Of a stretch of 64,000 bases of DNA, positions 18,282 to 26,946 are shown piece after piece (position 1 is the first letter of the stretch; every line of letters begins with the position of its first letter). Position numbers and translations under genes: made by a program. Origin of the DNA: Parashewanella curva (lineage in GTDB: Bacteria > Pseudomonadota > Gammaproteobacteria > Enterobacterales > Shewanellaceae); NCBI RefSeq assembly GCF_003675895.1, contig NZ_ML014763.1, positions 1 to 64,000 of the forward strand, written 5' to 3'. The notes under the pieces are model-generated. The model searched no databases. It was not told where the DNA came from and was given only the letters and a program-made list of their open reading frames with translations.

Positions 18282-19521
18282 ATATGTCGATGTTGTCATC
18301 ATTGGAGCTGGCCCGTCAGGTGCCATAGCTGCGAGCTTATTACACAAGCAGCAAAAGAAGGTTGTAGTAATTGAGAAGCAGCAGTTTCCACGTTTTTCGA
18401 TAGGGGAAAGTTTACTGCCTCATTGTATGAGTTTTATTGAAGAAGCTGGAATGCTTGATGCCGTAAACAAAGCTGGTTTTCAATTCAAAAACGGCGCCGC
18501 TTTTCAGTATCAAAAACAACATCGAACTTTTGATTTTACTCAAAAGTTTTCTCAAGGGCATGGTACAACATTTCAAGTTCAGCGTGGCTCATTTGACAAG
18601 TTATTGGCCGATACAGCTTCAGAGCAAGGCGTTGAGATACGTTATGGGCATTCAGTGTTGAACGTTAAACTTGAACCTACAACCTCTGTAATTGTTACAG
18701 AACCACAAGGTACTGAATATACCATAAGAACTAAATATATACTTGATGCTAGTGGCTTTGGCCGAGTTTTACCCAAATTATTAGATTTGGAGGTACCATC
18801 TGATCTTCCGCCTCGTACAGCGATTTTCACTCATGTGTATGACCACATTTCAGACTCTGATTTCGATCGAGACAAAATTTTGATCAGTGTTCATCCTCAG
18901 CACCAAGATATATGGTATTGGTTAATTCCTTTCAACGATGGTCGTTGTTCAGTTGGTGTTGTTGCTGAACCGAACTTGATTGAACACATTAAAGGTGACG
19001 ATGAACAGCGTTTACTGGAATTGATTTCTCAAGAGCCAAGTCTAAAACGTTTATTAAGAAATGCTACGATTGCTCAAGAGTGTAGTCATATCAGAGGCTA
19101 TTCAGCTAATGTAAAAACATTGGCTACTAAAAAATTTGCTCTTTTAGGTAATGCTGGAGAGTTTCTTGATCCTGTATTCTCTTCAGGAGTGACCATTGCA
19201 ATGAAGTCAGCTTCCTTGGCCGCTAAAGTATTATTGCGTCAATTGAATGGGGAAGATATAGATTGGAAAAAAGAATATTCACAGCCTTTAATGTTCGGAG
19301 TGAATACTTTTAGGATCTATGTTCAGGCTTGGTATGACGTAAGCTTCCAAAAAGTAATTTTTACAAAAAATCCTGATCCTAAAGTGAAGCAAATGGTCTG
19401 TTCTATTTTGGCGGGGTATGCTTGGGATAAAACTAATCCATTTGTGGCTGACGCTGAAAAAAGGTTATCAACTTTGGTACAATTGTGTGAACTCCAAGAA
19501 CAAAAAGAAATGCAATCATGA
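18247..19521 (+). CDS. FAD-dependent halogenase/oxidoreductase of the APE cluster
   Basis: 424-residue flavoprotein of the PHBH-like fold. GAGPSG at 20-25 is the FAD Rossmann loop, GESLLP at about 53-58 and DASGFG at 167-172 are the other FAD contacts. WYWLIP at 223-228 matches the WxWxIP motif used to recognise flavin-dependent halogenases, and Lys81 in FQFKNGAAF sits where the catalytic lysine is expected. It might brominate or chlorinate the aryl head group, as the brominated xanthomonadins require, or might instead hydroxylate it or act on the chain. AAGGAAG supports the start inside the exporter gene. Confidence 0.78.
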   Translation: MIKKHNQNSRIEYVDVVIIGAGPSGAIAASLLHKQQKKVVVIEKQQFPRFSIGESLLPHCMSFIEEAGMLDAVNKAGFQFKNGAAFQYQKQHRTFDFTQKFSQGHGTTFQVQRGSFDKLLADTASEQGVEIRYGHSVLNVKLEPTTSVIVTEPQGTEYTIRTKYILDASGFGRVLPKLLDLEVPSDLPPRTAIFTHVYDHISDSDFDRDKILISVHPQHQDIWYWLIPFNDGRCSVGVVAEPNLIEHIKGDDEQRLLELISQEPSLKRLLRNATIAQECSHIRGYSANVKTLATKKFALLGNAGEFLDPVFSSGVTIAMKSASLAAKVLLRQLNGEDIDWKKEYSQPLMFGVNTFRIYVQAWYDVSFQKVIFTKNPDPKVKQMVCSILAGYAWDKTNPFVADAEKRLSTLVQLCELQEQKEMQS

Positions 19522-20087
19522 GATTAGCTTTATCTTTATGGGTGTTTTTAGTTCTACTTTTGTCAGGATGTCAGGTCATTCAGTCAAGGCAATCTTGTGT
19601 CAGCATTGACACAGAAACTCATTATTGTTTACAAGGAATGGCTAAAGTACAAGAGAGTAATCACGAGTTAAATGTTGTATTTAAACGTCAACAGCTACAA
19701 CATGAAATGCTACTTCATGTTGAAATACAAAATGGGAAAATGATTGTGGTCGGGCTTGCTCCAATAGGACAAGCACTATTTACCTTAACCTTTGACGGTG
19801 AACATTTAGTCAGTGAGCATAACATATTGCTTGGAAAGCAGTTTAATCCTGAATATATATTAGCCTTACTGCAAATTGCATATTGGCCTGAATTGGATGT
19901 TAAAACTGGCATCGAAAAAGGTAAATTGATCGTCAGCAGAAATTTTCGGCAAATATTAAGTAACGATATGGAGCCTGTCATTCAGATAGACTATAGCGGC
20001 AGAGCAATGGGGTGGGATTCAAAAGTAACATTATCCATGCCAAAGGCGCAACTAATACTCAATATCTCCCCATTAGAAAGTGAATAA
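19518..20087 (+). CDS. DUF3261-type lipoprotein of the APE cluster
   Basis: 189-residue lipoprotein with a short signal peptide and lipobox LLSGC (Cys18). The rest is beta-rich (alternating strands such as QNGKMIVVGLAPIGQALFTLTFDGE), in keeping with the DUF3261 family always present in aryl polyene clusters. It is probably an outer-membrane acceptor that works with the LolA-like carrier, as LolB does with LolA; this role is inferred. ATGA overlap with the flavoprotein gene. Confidence 0.8.
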   Translation: MRLALSLWVFLVLLLSGCQVIQSRQSCVSIDTETHYCLQGMAKVQESNHELNVVFKRQQLQHEMLLHVEIQNGKMIVVGLAPIGQALFTLTFDGEHLVSEHNILLGKQFNPEYILALLQIAYWPELDVKTGIEKGKLIVSRNFRQILSNDMEPVIQIDYSGRAMGWDSKVTLSMPKAQLILNISPLESE

Positions 20088-20090
20088 AAA

Positions 20091-21302
20091 ATGGATAAGA
20101 ATAAAACAGTGATAGAAGCATTGGGGTTTTGCTCACCAATTGGTGACACTCCTGAAACCGTTCTTAAAGCTTTATATCAAGGAGACCAAAGTGGTCTCAA
20201 AAAACGTCATGATCTGAGGTTTAATAAAGAAGTTTATGTCGGTGAAGTTGATGCTGAATTAGTTTCATTACCAAAAGAATTCACTCAATATGAGAGTCGG
20301 AATAATCGACTGCTTCAGCACTGCAGCAAAAAAATATCTCAATCAATTGAACAGCTGAAAAAGCAATTCGGTAAGCATAGGATTGCTGTCGTGCTTGGTA
20401 CCAGTACCTCAGGTATTGCAGAGGGAGAGTCGGCATTCCAACACTTCTTTGAACATGATGTTTTTCCTCCTAGTTATGATTACCATCAGCAGGAGCTGGG
20501 AAATTGCAGTCGTTTTATCGCTAGTTTTTTTGATGTCACAGGCCCTTGTTATAGTATTTCTACAGCCTGTTCTTCAGGGGCAAAAGTATTCGGATCGGCT
20601 CAAAGACTGTTGGACAGCAAAATATGCGATGTGGTGATCGTTGGTGGAGCGGATAGTTTATGTCAGTTAACGGTTAATGGCTTTGACTCTCTTGAATCAC
20701 TAAGTGATGGATTGTGTAATCCATTTAGCCGTAACCGGGATGGTATCAATATTGGTGAAAGTGCTGCCTTATTCGTACTCGTTAACCGTGACGCTAAAGC
20801 AAATGATATAATTGTTGCAGGGGTTGGCGAGTCGAGTGATGCCTATCATATTTCAGCGCCACACCCTGAAGGAAATGGTGCTATTGCTTCTATGACTAAA
20901 GCATTAACGGCTGCAAACCTAGCACCAGAGGATATTGATTATATTAATGTTCACGGCACAGCTACACCATTAAACGATTCCATGGAAAGTAGGGCTATTG
21001 CAAATGTGTTTCATGAACATTTACCATTTTGCAGTTCGACTAAATCGCTTACAGGTCACACGTTAGGAGCCGCAGGGGCTGTTGAAGCTGCGTTTTGTTT
21101 TTTATTATTAAATCGAAAAAAAGCAGGTCCTTTACCTAAACAAGTTTGGGATAGAGAACTAGACCCTTGTATTCCTAAACTTCCTGTAGCAAAGGGAGAA
21201 GAGTCAATAGTAGTCAATCATGCCTTGAGTAATTCGTTTGCATTTGGTGGCAGTAATTGCAGTTTGATCCTCAGCAAAGTAAAGGGCAAAGAGAATATAT
21301 AA
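20091..21302 (+). CDS. apeO: Beta-ketoacyl-ACP synthase 1 of the APE cluster
   Basis: 403-residue FabF-like condensing enzyme. The nucleophile is Cys160 (STACSSG), with His288 (NVHGTATP) and His323 (LTGHTLGAAGA) completing the triad. It should extend the aryl-primed chain with malonyl-ACP, probably as a partner of the chain-length factor encoded at 7150. The stop overlaps the dehydratase start (TAATG). The symbol follows order in known APE clusters. Confidence 0.87.
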   Translation: MDKNKTVIEALGFCSPIGDTPETVLKALYQGDQSGLKKRHDLRFNKEVYVGEVDAELVSLPKEFTQYESRNNRLLQHCSKKISQSIEQLKKQFGKHRIAVVLGTSTSGIAEGESAFQHFFEHDVFPPSYDYHQQELGNCSRFIASFFDVTGPCYSISTACSSGAKVFGSAQRLLDSKICDVVIVGGADSLCQLTVNGFDSLESLSDGLCNPFSRNRDGINIGESAALFVLVNRDAKANDIIVAGVGESSDAYHISAPHPEGNGAIASMTKALTAANLAPEDIDYINVHGTATPLNDSMESRAIANVFHEHLPFCSSTKSLTGHTLGAAGAVEAAFCFLLLNRKKAGPLPKQVWDRELDPCIPKLPVAKGEESIVVNHALSNSFAFGGSNCSLILSKVKGKENI

Positions 21303-21775
21303 TGATTGATTTTACAACAGTTGACGTTCAAGAGTTGTTGCCTCATCGTCGTCCGATGGTGTTAATCGATGAGATCATATCTTATGATCAAGATCATCTG
21401 ATTTCACAAATCCATGTTACTGAAAACAGCCCATATTTTGATGAAAGCATTATGGGAGTTCCAAATTATGTTGGTATTGAGTACATGGCGCAAACCATTG
21501 CTGCGTTTGGTGGAGTGGAAGCCAAAAAACAACATTGCCCGATACAAATCGGTTTTTTACTCGGTACAAGAAAACTCACATTTGCTATACCGCATTTTTT
21601 ATTGGCGAAAAGTTATCAAACAAAGGTGAAGAGACTTTACCAAGAGGATTCAGGGCTTGCCGTTTTCGATTGTAAGATTTTTTATCAAGACCAAGTGGTA
21701 GCAAGTGCAAATGTGAATGTGTTTCAGCCAAGTGATGCTGAGACATATTTAAAAACATCAATAGCTGGAGAATAA
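21302..21775 (+). CDS. apeP: Hotdog-fold 3-hydroxyacyl-ACP dehydratase, subunit P
   Basis: 157-residue FabA/FabZ-like hotdog protein with LLPHRRPMVLIDEI near its start (His15). The central helix region NYVGIEYMAQTIAAFGG matches the hotdog helix. In the studied APE system it forms a heteromeric dehydratase with ApeI. The start at 21302 fits the TAATG coupling; an upstream in-frame extension of 15 residues would sit inside the ketosynthase gene without a ribosome site. Confidence 0.83.
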   Translation: MIDFTTVDVQELLPHRRPMVLIDEIISYDQDHLISQIHVTENSPYFDESIMGVPNYVGIEYMAQTIAAFGGVEAKKQHCPIQIGFLLGTRKLTFAIPHFLLAKSYQTKVKRLYQEDSGLAVFDCKIFYQDQVVASANVNVFQPSDAETYLKTSIAGE

Positions 21776-21777
21776 CG

Positions 21778-22503
21778 ATGAAAAAAAGAGTATTGGTGAC
21801 AGGAGCCAGTCGCGGGATAGGTAAAGAAATTGCAGTGCGCTTAGCCAGCAAGGGTTTTGATATTGCTATTCATTATCACAGTAATCATACCGCAGCAATC
21901 AATACACAAGAGCAGGTGAATAGCTTAGGTGTACACTCTAGCATTTTAAAGTTCGACTTAGCGAATAGAGACCAAGCAAGAATAGCTATAGAAGCAGATA
22001 TTACTGAAAATGGTCACTATTACGGTGTGATCCTAAACGCTGGTATTAATAAAGACAATGCCTTTCCTGCTATGGAAGCACATGAGTGGGATAGTGTTAT
22101 TCACACAAATCTAGATGGTTTTTACAATGTAGTGCACCCGTGTATTATGCCAATGGTTCAAAATCGTCAAGGTGGGCGCATCATTAGTATGACATCAGTT
22201 GCAGGTATTGCTGGGAACCGTGGACAAGTTAATTACAGTGCATCTAAAGCAGGGATCATAGGAGCGACTAAAGCTCTTGCGCTAGAATTGGCCAAACGTA
22301 AGATAACAGTAAACTGTGTTGCACCTGGTTTGATTGAAACCGATATGGTCGAAGGTATTGATAAAGAAATTGTAAACCAAATAGTTCCAATGCGCAGAAT
22401 GGGGAAGGTGAATGAAATTGCAGGTATTGTGAGCTTTCTAATGACCGATGATGCTGCTTATATTACTAGACAGGTAATTTCTGTTAATGGGGGAATGATT
22501 TAG
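21778..22503 (+). CDS. apeQ: 3-ketoacyl-ACP reductase (FabG-like) of the APE cluster
   Basis: 241-residue short-chain dehydrogenase. GASRGIG at 9-15 is the NADPH-binding loop and Tyr153/Lys157 in NYSASKAG are catalytic. It reduces the 3-keto group after each condensation; with the two dehydratases and no enoyl reductase this gives alternating double bonds. It starts two bases after the dehydratase stop and ends one base before the next ketosynthase. Confidence 0.9.
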   Translation: MKKRVLVTGASRGIGKEIAVRLASKGFDIAIHYHSNHTAAINTQEQVNSLGVHSSILKFDLANRDQARIAIEADITENGHYYGVILNAGINKDNAFPAMEAHEWDSVIHTNLDGFYNVVHPCIMPMVQNRQGGRIISMTSVAGIAGNRGQVNYSASKAGIIGATKALALELAKRKITVNCVAPGLIETDMVEGIDKEIVNQIVPMRRMGKVNEIAGIVSFLMTDDAAYITRQVISVNGGMI

Positions 22504-22504
22504 C

Positions 22505-23743
22505 ATGACATCAGACAAGCGAGTAGTTATTACAGGGATATCTGGAATAACTTCATTAGGTCATGATTGGGAAAGTATTTCAGCGAGCCTCAGAGATAAA
22601 CAAAATAAAGTTGTGGTTATGGAAGACTGGAAAAAGTTCGATGGTTTAAATACTCGTCTTGCTGCACCGGTGACAGACTTTGTAGTGCCTTCTCATTATT
22701 CAAGAAAGAAAGTTCGCTCAATGGGTCGAGTTTCATTAATGGCTACGAGAGCTAGTGAGCTTGCATTAGAAGATGCAATTTTGCTTAATGACCCTATTAT
22801 TCAATCGGGCGCTATGGGAGTTGCTTATGGCTCTTCCACTGGGAGTACAGACCCATTAATTCCTTTCGGAAACATGCTTAAAGACGGTGATATGTCAGGT
22901 GTAACGGCAACCAGTTATATTCGAATGATGGCACATACTACCGCAGTTAATCTTGGTGTGTTTTTTGGTTTAAAAGGGCGAGTTCACACGACAAGCAGTG
23001 CTTGTACTTCAGCAAGTCAAGGTATTGGCTATGCATATGAAGCTATTAAATATGGTCATCAAACTCTTATGATGGCTGGTGGTGCAGAAGAGTTATGTCC
23101 AACAGAAGCGGTTGTATTTGATACGCTATTTGCTACTAGTACTAAGAATTCTCAGCCTCAAACCACACCACGTCCTTTTGATTCAGAGCGTGATGGTTTA
23201 GTTATTGGTGAGGGCGCATGCACGCTTATTTTAGAAGAGCTTGAGCATGCTAAAGCTCGTGGTGCAAACATTTATGCTGAAATCATTGGTTTTGGTACTA
23301 ATTCTGACGGACTTCATATTACTCAACCAAACTCAGAAACAATGCAGGCGGCTATTGAGATGGCTTTGGCTGATGCAAAGGTTTCGCCAGATGCTGTTGG
23401 TTACGTTAATGCTCATGGCACGGCGACTGATAGAGGTGATATAGCTGAAACAGTAGCAACACAGAATGTCTTCGGCAGTCGAATGCCAATTTCATCGTTA
23501 AAAAGTTATACGGGTCATACCTTAGGAGCTTGTGGAGCGATTGAAGCTTGGGCAAGTATTCAGATGATGCGTGAAGGTTGGTTTGCACCAACGTTGAACT
23601 TAGCAAATATCGATCCTGATTGCGGATCTTTGGACTATATCAAGGGCGATATTAGAGAGATCAACACAGATGTAGTAATGAGTAATAACTTCGCTTTTGG
23701 CGGGATTAATACGTCATTGATTTTCAGGCGCTATGAAGATTGA
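22505..23743 (+). CDS. apeR: Beta-ketoacyl-ACP synthase 2 of the APE cluster
   Basis: 412-residue condensing enzyme with the nucleophile Cys167 (SSACTSASQG), His304 (NAHGTATD) and His338 (YTGHTLGACGA). It is clearly diverged from the other ketosynthase (ACTS instead of ACSS), so the two likely have separate tasks, such as first condensation versus later elongation. It is the last gene of the operon; a hairpin follows. Confidence 0.87.
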   Translation: MTSDKRVVITGISGITSLGHDWESISASLRDKQNKVVVMEDWKKFDGLNTRLAAPVTDFVVPSHYSRKKVRSMGRVSLMATRASELALEDAILLNDPIIQSGAMGVAYGSSTGSTDPLIPFGNMLKDGDMSGVTATSYIRMMAHTTAVNLGVFFGLKGRVHTTSSACTSASQGIGYAYEAIKYGHQTLMMAGGAEELCPTEAVVFDTLFATSTKNSQPQTTPRPFDSERDGLVIGEGACTLILEELEHAKARGANIYAEIIGFGTNSDGLHITQPNSETMQAAIEMALADAKVSPDAVGYVNAHGTATDRGDIAETVATQNVFGSRMPISSLKSYTGHTLGACGAIEAWASIQMMREGWFAPTLNLANIDPDCGSLDYIKGDIREINTDVVMSNNFAFGGINTSLIFRRYED

Positions 23744-23747
23744 CGAC

Positions 23748-23783
23748 TTTCATGCCTGCTTTTGAAGTGAAAGCTGGCATGAA
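23748..23783. terminator. Hairpin between the APE operon and a convergent lipoprotein gene
   Basis: TTTCATGCCTGCTTTT at 23748-23763 pairs with AAAGCTGGCATGAAA at 23769-23783, with one internal mismatch and a short loop. It begins 5 bases after the ketosynthase stop and ends 11 bases before the stop of the minus-strand gene, so it can serve both directions. The stem's own T and A ends give short U-tracts. Confidence 0.7.
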
Positions 23784-23794
23784 ATGCAATAAAT

Positions 23795-24337
23795 TTACAA
23801 ATTATGTTGCTTTTTATATTCAGCCATCAGCTTATATATATTGTTTTTTAATACTTTTTCCATATCCCCGCCAGCACCACCAACTCGTAAATCGCTTTCT
23901 GACTCAATATGATATACAACAGTTTTGGTTCTGGCGTCTTTTAGTTTCAAAATTGAGTGAACTCTTCCTTTTCCTGCGCCGAACTCACCAACCAGCCACC
24001 TTAATGCTCGGTTTCCATATTTGACATTAATATCTAAATCAGCCAATAACTGTGGATTAGAGGTATCCATAGATTGCGAAATTTTGTAGCCATTTTTCTG
24101 TAGAGTTTGGGTTAATTGATGTTTTGAAAAACGTTGCCAATTTTTCAATTTAGCCTGAAGCTTAGCATTATCTTTTGCTGAACTTTCTAAGGAGTATACG
24201 TTGACTTTAGAGAGGTATACATTTTTGTAATTTTTTAAATTTTCACTGTGAATTTTTGTATTGACATGAGCTGCACCACAGCCTAAAAGGGTGACAGCAA
24301 AGATGCAGCAAACAAACGATTTAAAAAGATTCATCAT
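23795..24337 (-). CDS. DUF4410-like lipoprotein
   Basis: 180-residue lipoprotein with signal peptide and lipobox LLGCG (Cys20). The C-terminal part (GAGKGRVHSILKLKDARTKTVVYHIE followed by a Gly-rich GGAGGDME stretch) is like the DUF4410 family, which has a beta-strand core related to CsgG-type lipoproteins. Function unknown. AAGGAAG five bases before the ATG supports the start. It converges on the APE operon and heads a group of three small lipoprotein genes whose connection with the operon is only positional. Confidence 0.7.
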   Translation of the reverse strand: MMNLFKSFVCCIFAVTLLGCGAAHVNTKIHSENLKNYKNVYLSKVNVYSLESSAKDNAKLQAKLKNWQRFSKHQLTQTLQKNGYKISQSMDTSNPQLLADLDINVKYGNRALRWLVGEFGAGKGRVHSILKLKDARTKTVVYHIESESDLRVGGAGGDMEKVLKNNIYKLMAEYKKQHNL

Positions 24338-24471
24338 TTTATCTTCCTTGATGGTGGTTTAGTTTCAAACTCATTAAACCATGCTTTGTTTCTAACTGGA
24401 AGCAAAAGGGGGGAACTAATGAATCTATTCTTTTTTAGAGCCCAAATTTCTATGAGCTCTAAACGTCATAT

Positions 24472-24933
24472 TTATTTAATTGCTTGAGTTGCTTCAGAGG
24501 CGGTAATTTTTCCGAACAAAATATCCATCATGTATTTTATCCTTTCTTCTGCATTGCTGAATTTATTAGTATTAAAATTATTCGGTGCTTTATAACTGGT
24601 AAAGCCTACTTTCTGCCCGTTGTGAAAGGCTTCTATCTCTGCTCTATTTAAAAATAATGCTAAATCCCATCTCCATATTCCAACGTACTCAATAGTGAGT
24701 TTTTTTAAATCGGTTATAGAGTTACTTGGTACAACAGAGTAACTGTAACCATTTTTATCCAACCATTTCTTTACGGTTTCAATAAAACCTTTTCTCGTAT
24801 TGTCATCTCGTACTAGGTTAATTTCTGGCTTAGAATCCATAAGTTTGTTTGAAATAGAAGCGCCATCATACTTAGGTGAAGCACAGCCAGAGGTTATAAT
24901 AGTAACGAGGATTAACAGCAGTAATCGTTTCAT
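24472..24933 (-). CDS. Small hypothetical lipoprotein
   Basis: 153 residues: signal peptide, lipobox TSGC (Cys17), then an alpha/beta domain with a KGFIETVKKWLDKNGYSYSVV helix-strand unit and an acidic C-terminal helix. Proteins of this shape are common in gammaproteobacteria as uncharacterised surface lipoproteins; no function is recognised. Separated by 134 bases from the DUF4410-like gene on the same strand, so they are probably transcribed separately or as a loose pair. Confidence 0.65.
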   Translation of the reverse strand: MKRLLLLILVTIITSGCASPKYDGASISNKLMDSKPEINLVRDDNTRKGFIETVKKWLDKNGYSYSVVPSNSITDLKKLTIEYVGIWRWDLALFLNRAEIEAFHNGQKVGFTSYKAPNNFNTNKFSNAEERIKYMMDILFGKITASEATQAIK

Positions 24934-25178
24934 GTTGTAGCTATCTGTATGTATTCGTGATTTCGAAGAATGATAAGTTAGCGCAATCTAGTTTTCAATT
25001 GTGAGTATAACTTATTTCCTTTTTAGTGATCTTTGTTCAACTAATTGATGAATAAATTGAAAAATAATTGTTGTGTTTATGTGTATTTAATTTTAAATCT
25101 ACTTTTGTTGGAATATGATACTGATTCGAAGGTCATAATAATCGTGGCTATATAACAATCACAATATGGAGATTAAAA

Positions 25179-26135
25179 GTGAAAAAAATAATAACTGTAG
25201 CTGCCAGTGTTTTTTTGGGGGTGGCTATACAAGGGTGTGCTCCTTCTAGTTATAATGTTAAAGAGCCAATTGCTAGCAATATTGCTTTTGTTAAGCAACA
25301 AAACGCAGGTTCTCTTCAGTTTGAAGATCATCGTCATGAAGATCAAAAGATATTTTCTTTTGGTGTGTTGCCAGCAGGTTTAATGCTGGGAGAGGAAAAG
25401 CTTGAACCAATTTCTTATTTACAAAACAATACAGTAAAAGAACTTCAAGCTAGAGGTGTGAATCTAGATTCACAAAACCTAGCTACGACTCAGGTAAAAA
25501 TTAATAAGCTTCTTATGCGAAATCATCGCACCAATGGCTATACACCTTTTATTACTCTGACAATGTTAAGTGCTGATGTTGAGACAGATGCAGGTACTAA
25601 ACGTTTAGGGTTTTTTATTAAACGAGGTAAAGTGCCAGTTTGGTCATTCAATGAAGTTATACAGCCTACTTTGAATGAACCATTGTCACTATTGGTTAAA
25701 GAATTTTCAGCAAAGCTAAATAAGTACGTTTATAAAGGACAAATGAGCGATACCGAGGTTACAAAACTGATTGATAAAATTAAAAATAGTAAGGACAAAA
25801 AAACAAAATATCTAGACGTATACCAGCTTGGATTTAGTAATAATCCTAGTGCAATTCCTTATGTGTATGAGTTGAGTCAAACTGGTGACGAGTATGTCAG
25901 AATGGCTGCAATATCTTCTTTAGGAATTCTTGGAGCTAATGAGCATTTTGATGATTTAAAGCGAGTTGCTAATAATGGTGAAACGTGGACTGATAGAGCA
26001 ATGGCACTCAAAGCAATTGGAGATTTAGGGACTGATGAAGCCAAAGCTTTTTTAATGAAAATGACTGAACAACTTAATACTGTAAATTCACATGAGCAAA
26101 TTTGGAGTTCGGAAATCATTCGACTTTATTTATAG
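25179..26135 (+). CDS. Lipoprotein with C-terminal HEAT-like repeats
   Basis: 318-residue predicted lipoprotein, lipobox IQGC (Cys20). Residues 30-190 form an unknown beta-rich domain. From about 205 to the end there are helical repeats (YVYELSQTGDEYVRMAAISSLG, then AMALKAIGDLGTDEAKAFL) of HEAT/PBS-lyase type, which usually bind proteins. It starts with GTG, eight bases after GGAGA. Divergent from the previous lipoprotein gene. The combination of lipid anchor and HEAT repeats suggests an adaptor at the inner face of the outer membrane, but this is inference. Confidence 0.7.
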   Translation: MKKIITVAASVFLGVAIQGCAPSSYNVKEPIASNIAFVKQQNAGSLQFEDHRHEDQKIFSFGVLPAGLMLGEEKLEPISYLQNNTVKELQARGVNLDSQNLATTQVKINKLLMRNHRTNGYTPFITLTMLSADVETDAGTKRLGFFIKRGKVPVWSFNEVIQPTLNEPLSLLVKEFSAKLNKYVYKGQMSDTEVTKLIDKIKNSKDKKTKYLDVYQLGFSNNPSAIPYVYELSQTGDEYVRMAAISSLGILGANEHFDDLKRVANNGETWTDRAMALKAIGDLGTDEAKAFLMKMTEQLNTVNSHEQIWSSEIIRLYL

Positions 26136-26153
26136 TATTCTTTACTAAAAGTT

Positions 26154-26175
26154 AAGGTCACAGTCGTGGCCTTTT
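26154..26175 (+). terminator. Terminator of the HEAT-repeat lipoprotein gene
   Basis: AAGGTCAC (26154-26161) pairs with GTGGCCTT (26166-26173) with one G-T wobble and a four-base loop, and ends in TTTT. Located 18 bases after the stop. Confidence 0.7.
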
Positions 26176-26312
26176 AGCAATTACCGTAAATTTTGCAATA
26201 AACCAATTAAATCGAGAGTATTAAATTCAAATCAGGTACAATTCCCTGCCAAGTGTAAGGGCTCTATTTCTTTAGCACCTTAGATTGTCACAACAACAAT
26301 ATAGGCTTGGTC

Positions 26313-26879
26313 ATGTCAGAAAAACACTACATAAGCGCGCAACAATTATTGGAAGACTCATTTCGCTTAGCAGCAAAAGTTTACGAGGATGGCTTCCGTC
26401 CACAATACATTGTCGGGATCTGGCGTGGTGGCGCTCCAATTGGTATAGCTGTTCAAGAATTTTTTGATTTTAAAAAAGTCGAAACCGACCATATTGCTGT
26501 TCGCACATCATCATACTATGGTATTGGTACTGATAAGCAAAGCAAAGAGATCCGTGTTCACGGCTTGCATTACATTATTGAAAATGCCAATGCAGATGAA
26601 GGCTTGTTGATCGTTGATGATGTATTTGATTCAGGGCGTTCTGTGCATGCTTTGATTGAAAAGCTAAAAGAGCAAATGCGTCTTAATTTACCTAAAGATA
26701 TTCGTATTGCCTGCCCATATTACAAACCAGCGAATACCGCTGTGCCTTTGAAACCAGATTATTTTATTCATGAATCAGATGAATGGTTAGTTTTCCCACA
26801 TGAAGTGTCAGGGTTAACACCAGAAGAAATCGCAGAGGGGAAAGGGGACTTAGCGAATATTCGTCATCTTTTTGTTTAA
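26313..26879 (+). CDS. Purine phosphoribosyltransferase family protein (Hpt-like)
   Basis: 188-residue type I phosphoribosyltransferase of the COG2236 group, annotated in relatives as hypoxanthine phosphoribosyltransferase. GLLIVDDVFDSGRS (about residues 103-116) is the PRPP-binding loop and GIWRGGAPIG (about 37-46) is the diphosphate loop. It should salvage a purine base with PRPP; the exact base is not decided by the motifs. The ATG at 26313 is preferred over the TTG two codons upstream. Confidence 0.82.
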   Translation: MSEKHYISAQQLLEDSFRLAAKVYEDGFRPQYIVGIWRGGAPIGIAVQEFFDFKKVETDHIAVRTSSYYGIGTDKQSKEIRVHGLHYIIENANADEGLLIVDDVFDSGRSVHALIEKLKEQMRLNLPKDIRIACPYYKPANTAVPLKPDYFIHESDEWLVFPHEVSGLTPEEIAEGKGDLANIRHLFV

Positions 26880-26900
26880 GCACCCTGAGCTTAGTGAAAT

Positions 26901-26929
26901 AAAAAGCCGATGCTAAGCATCGGCTTTTT
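26901..26929. terminator. Bidirectional terminator between hpt-like gene and lpoB
   Basis: AAAAAGCCGATGC at 26901-26913 and GCATCGGCTTTTT at 26917-26929 form a perfect 13-bp stem around a TAA loop. It has a T-run on both strands and sits between two convergent genes. Confidence 0.93.
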
Positions 26930-26946
26930 ATTATCATCAAATTATC

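Noticed and set aside
23740-24024. 94-codon plus-strand frame after the last ketosynthase
   Set aside because: It covers the hairpin and the antisense of the DUF4410-like lipoprotein gene, has no ribosome site and an atypical composition.
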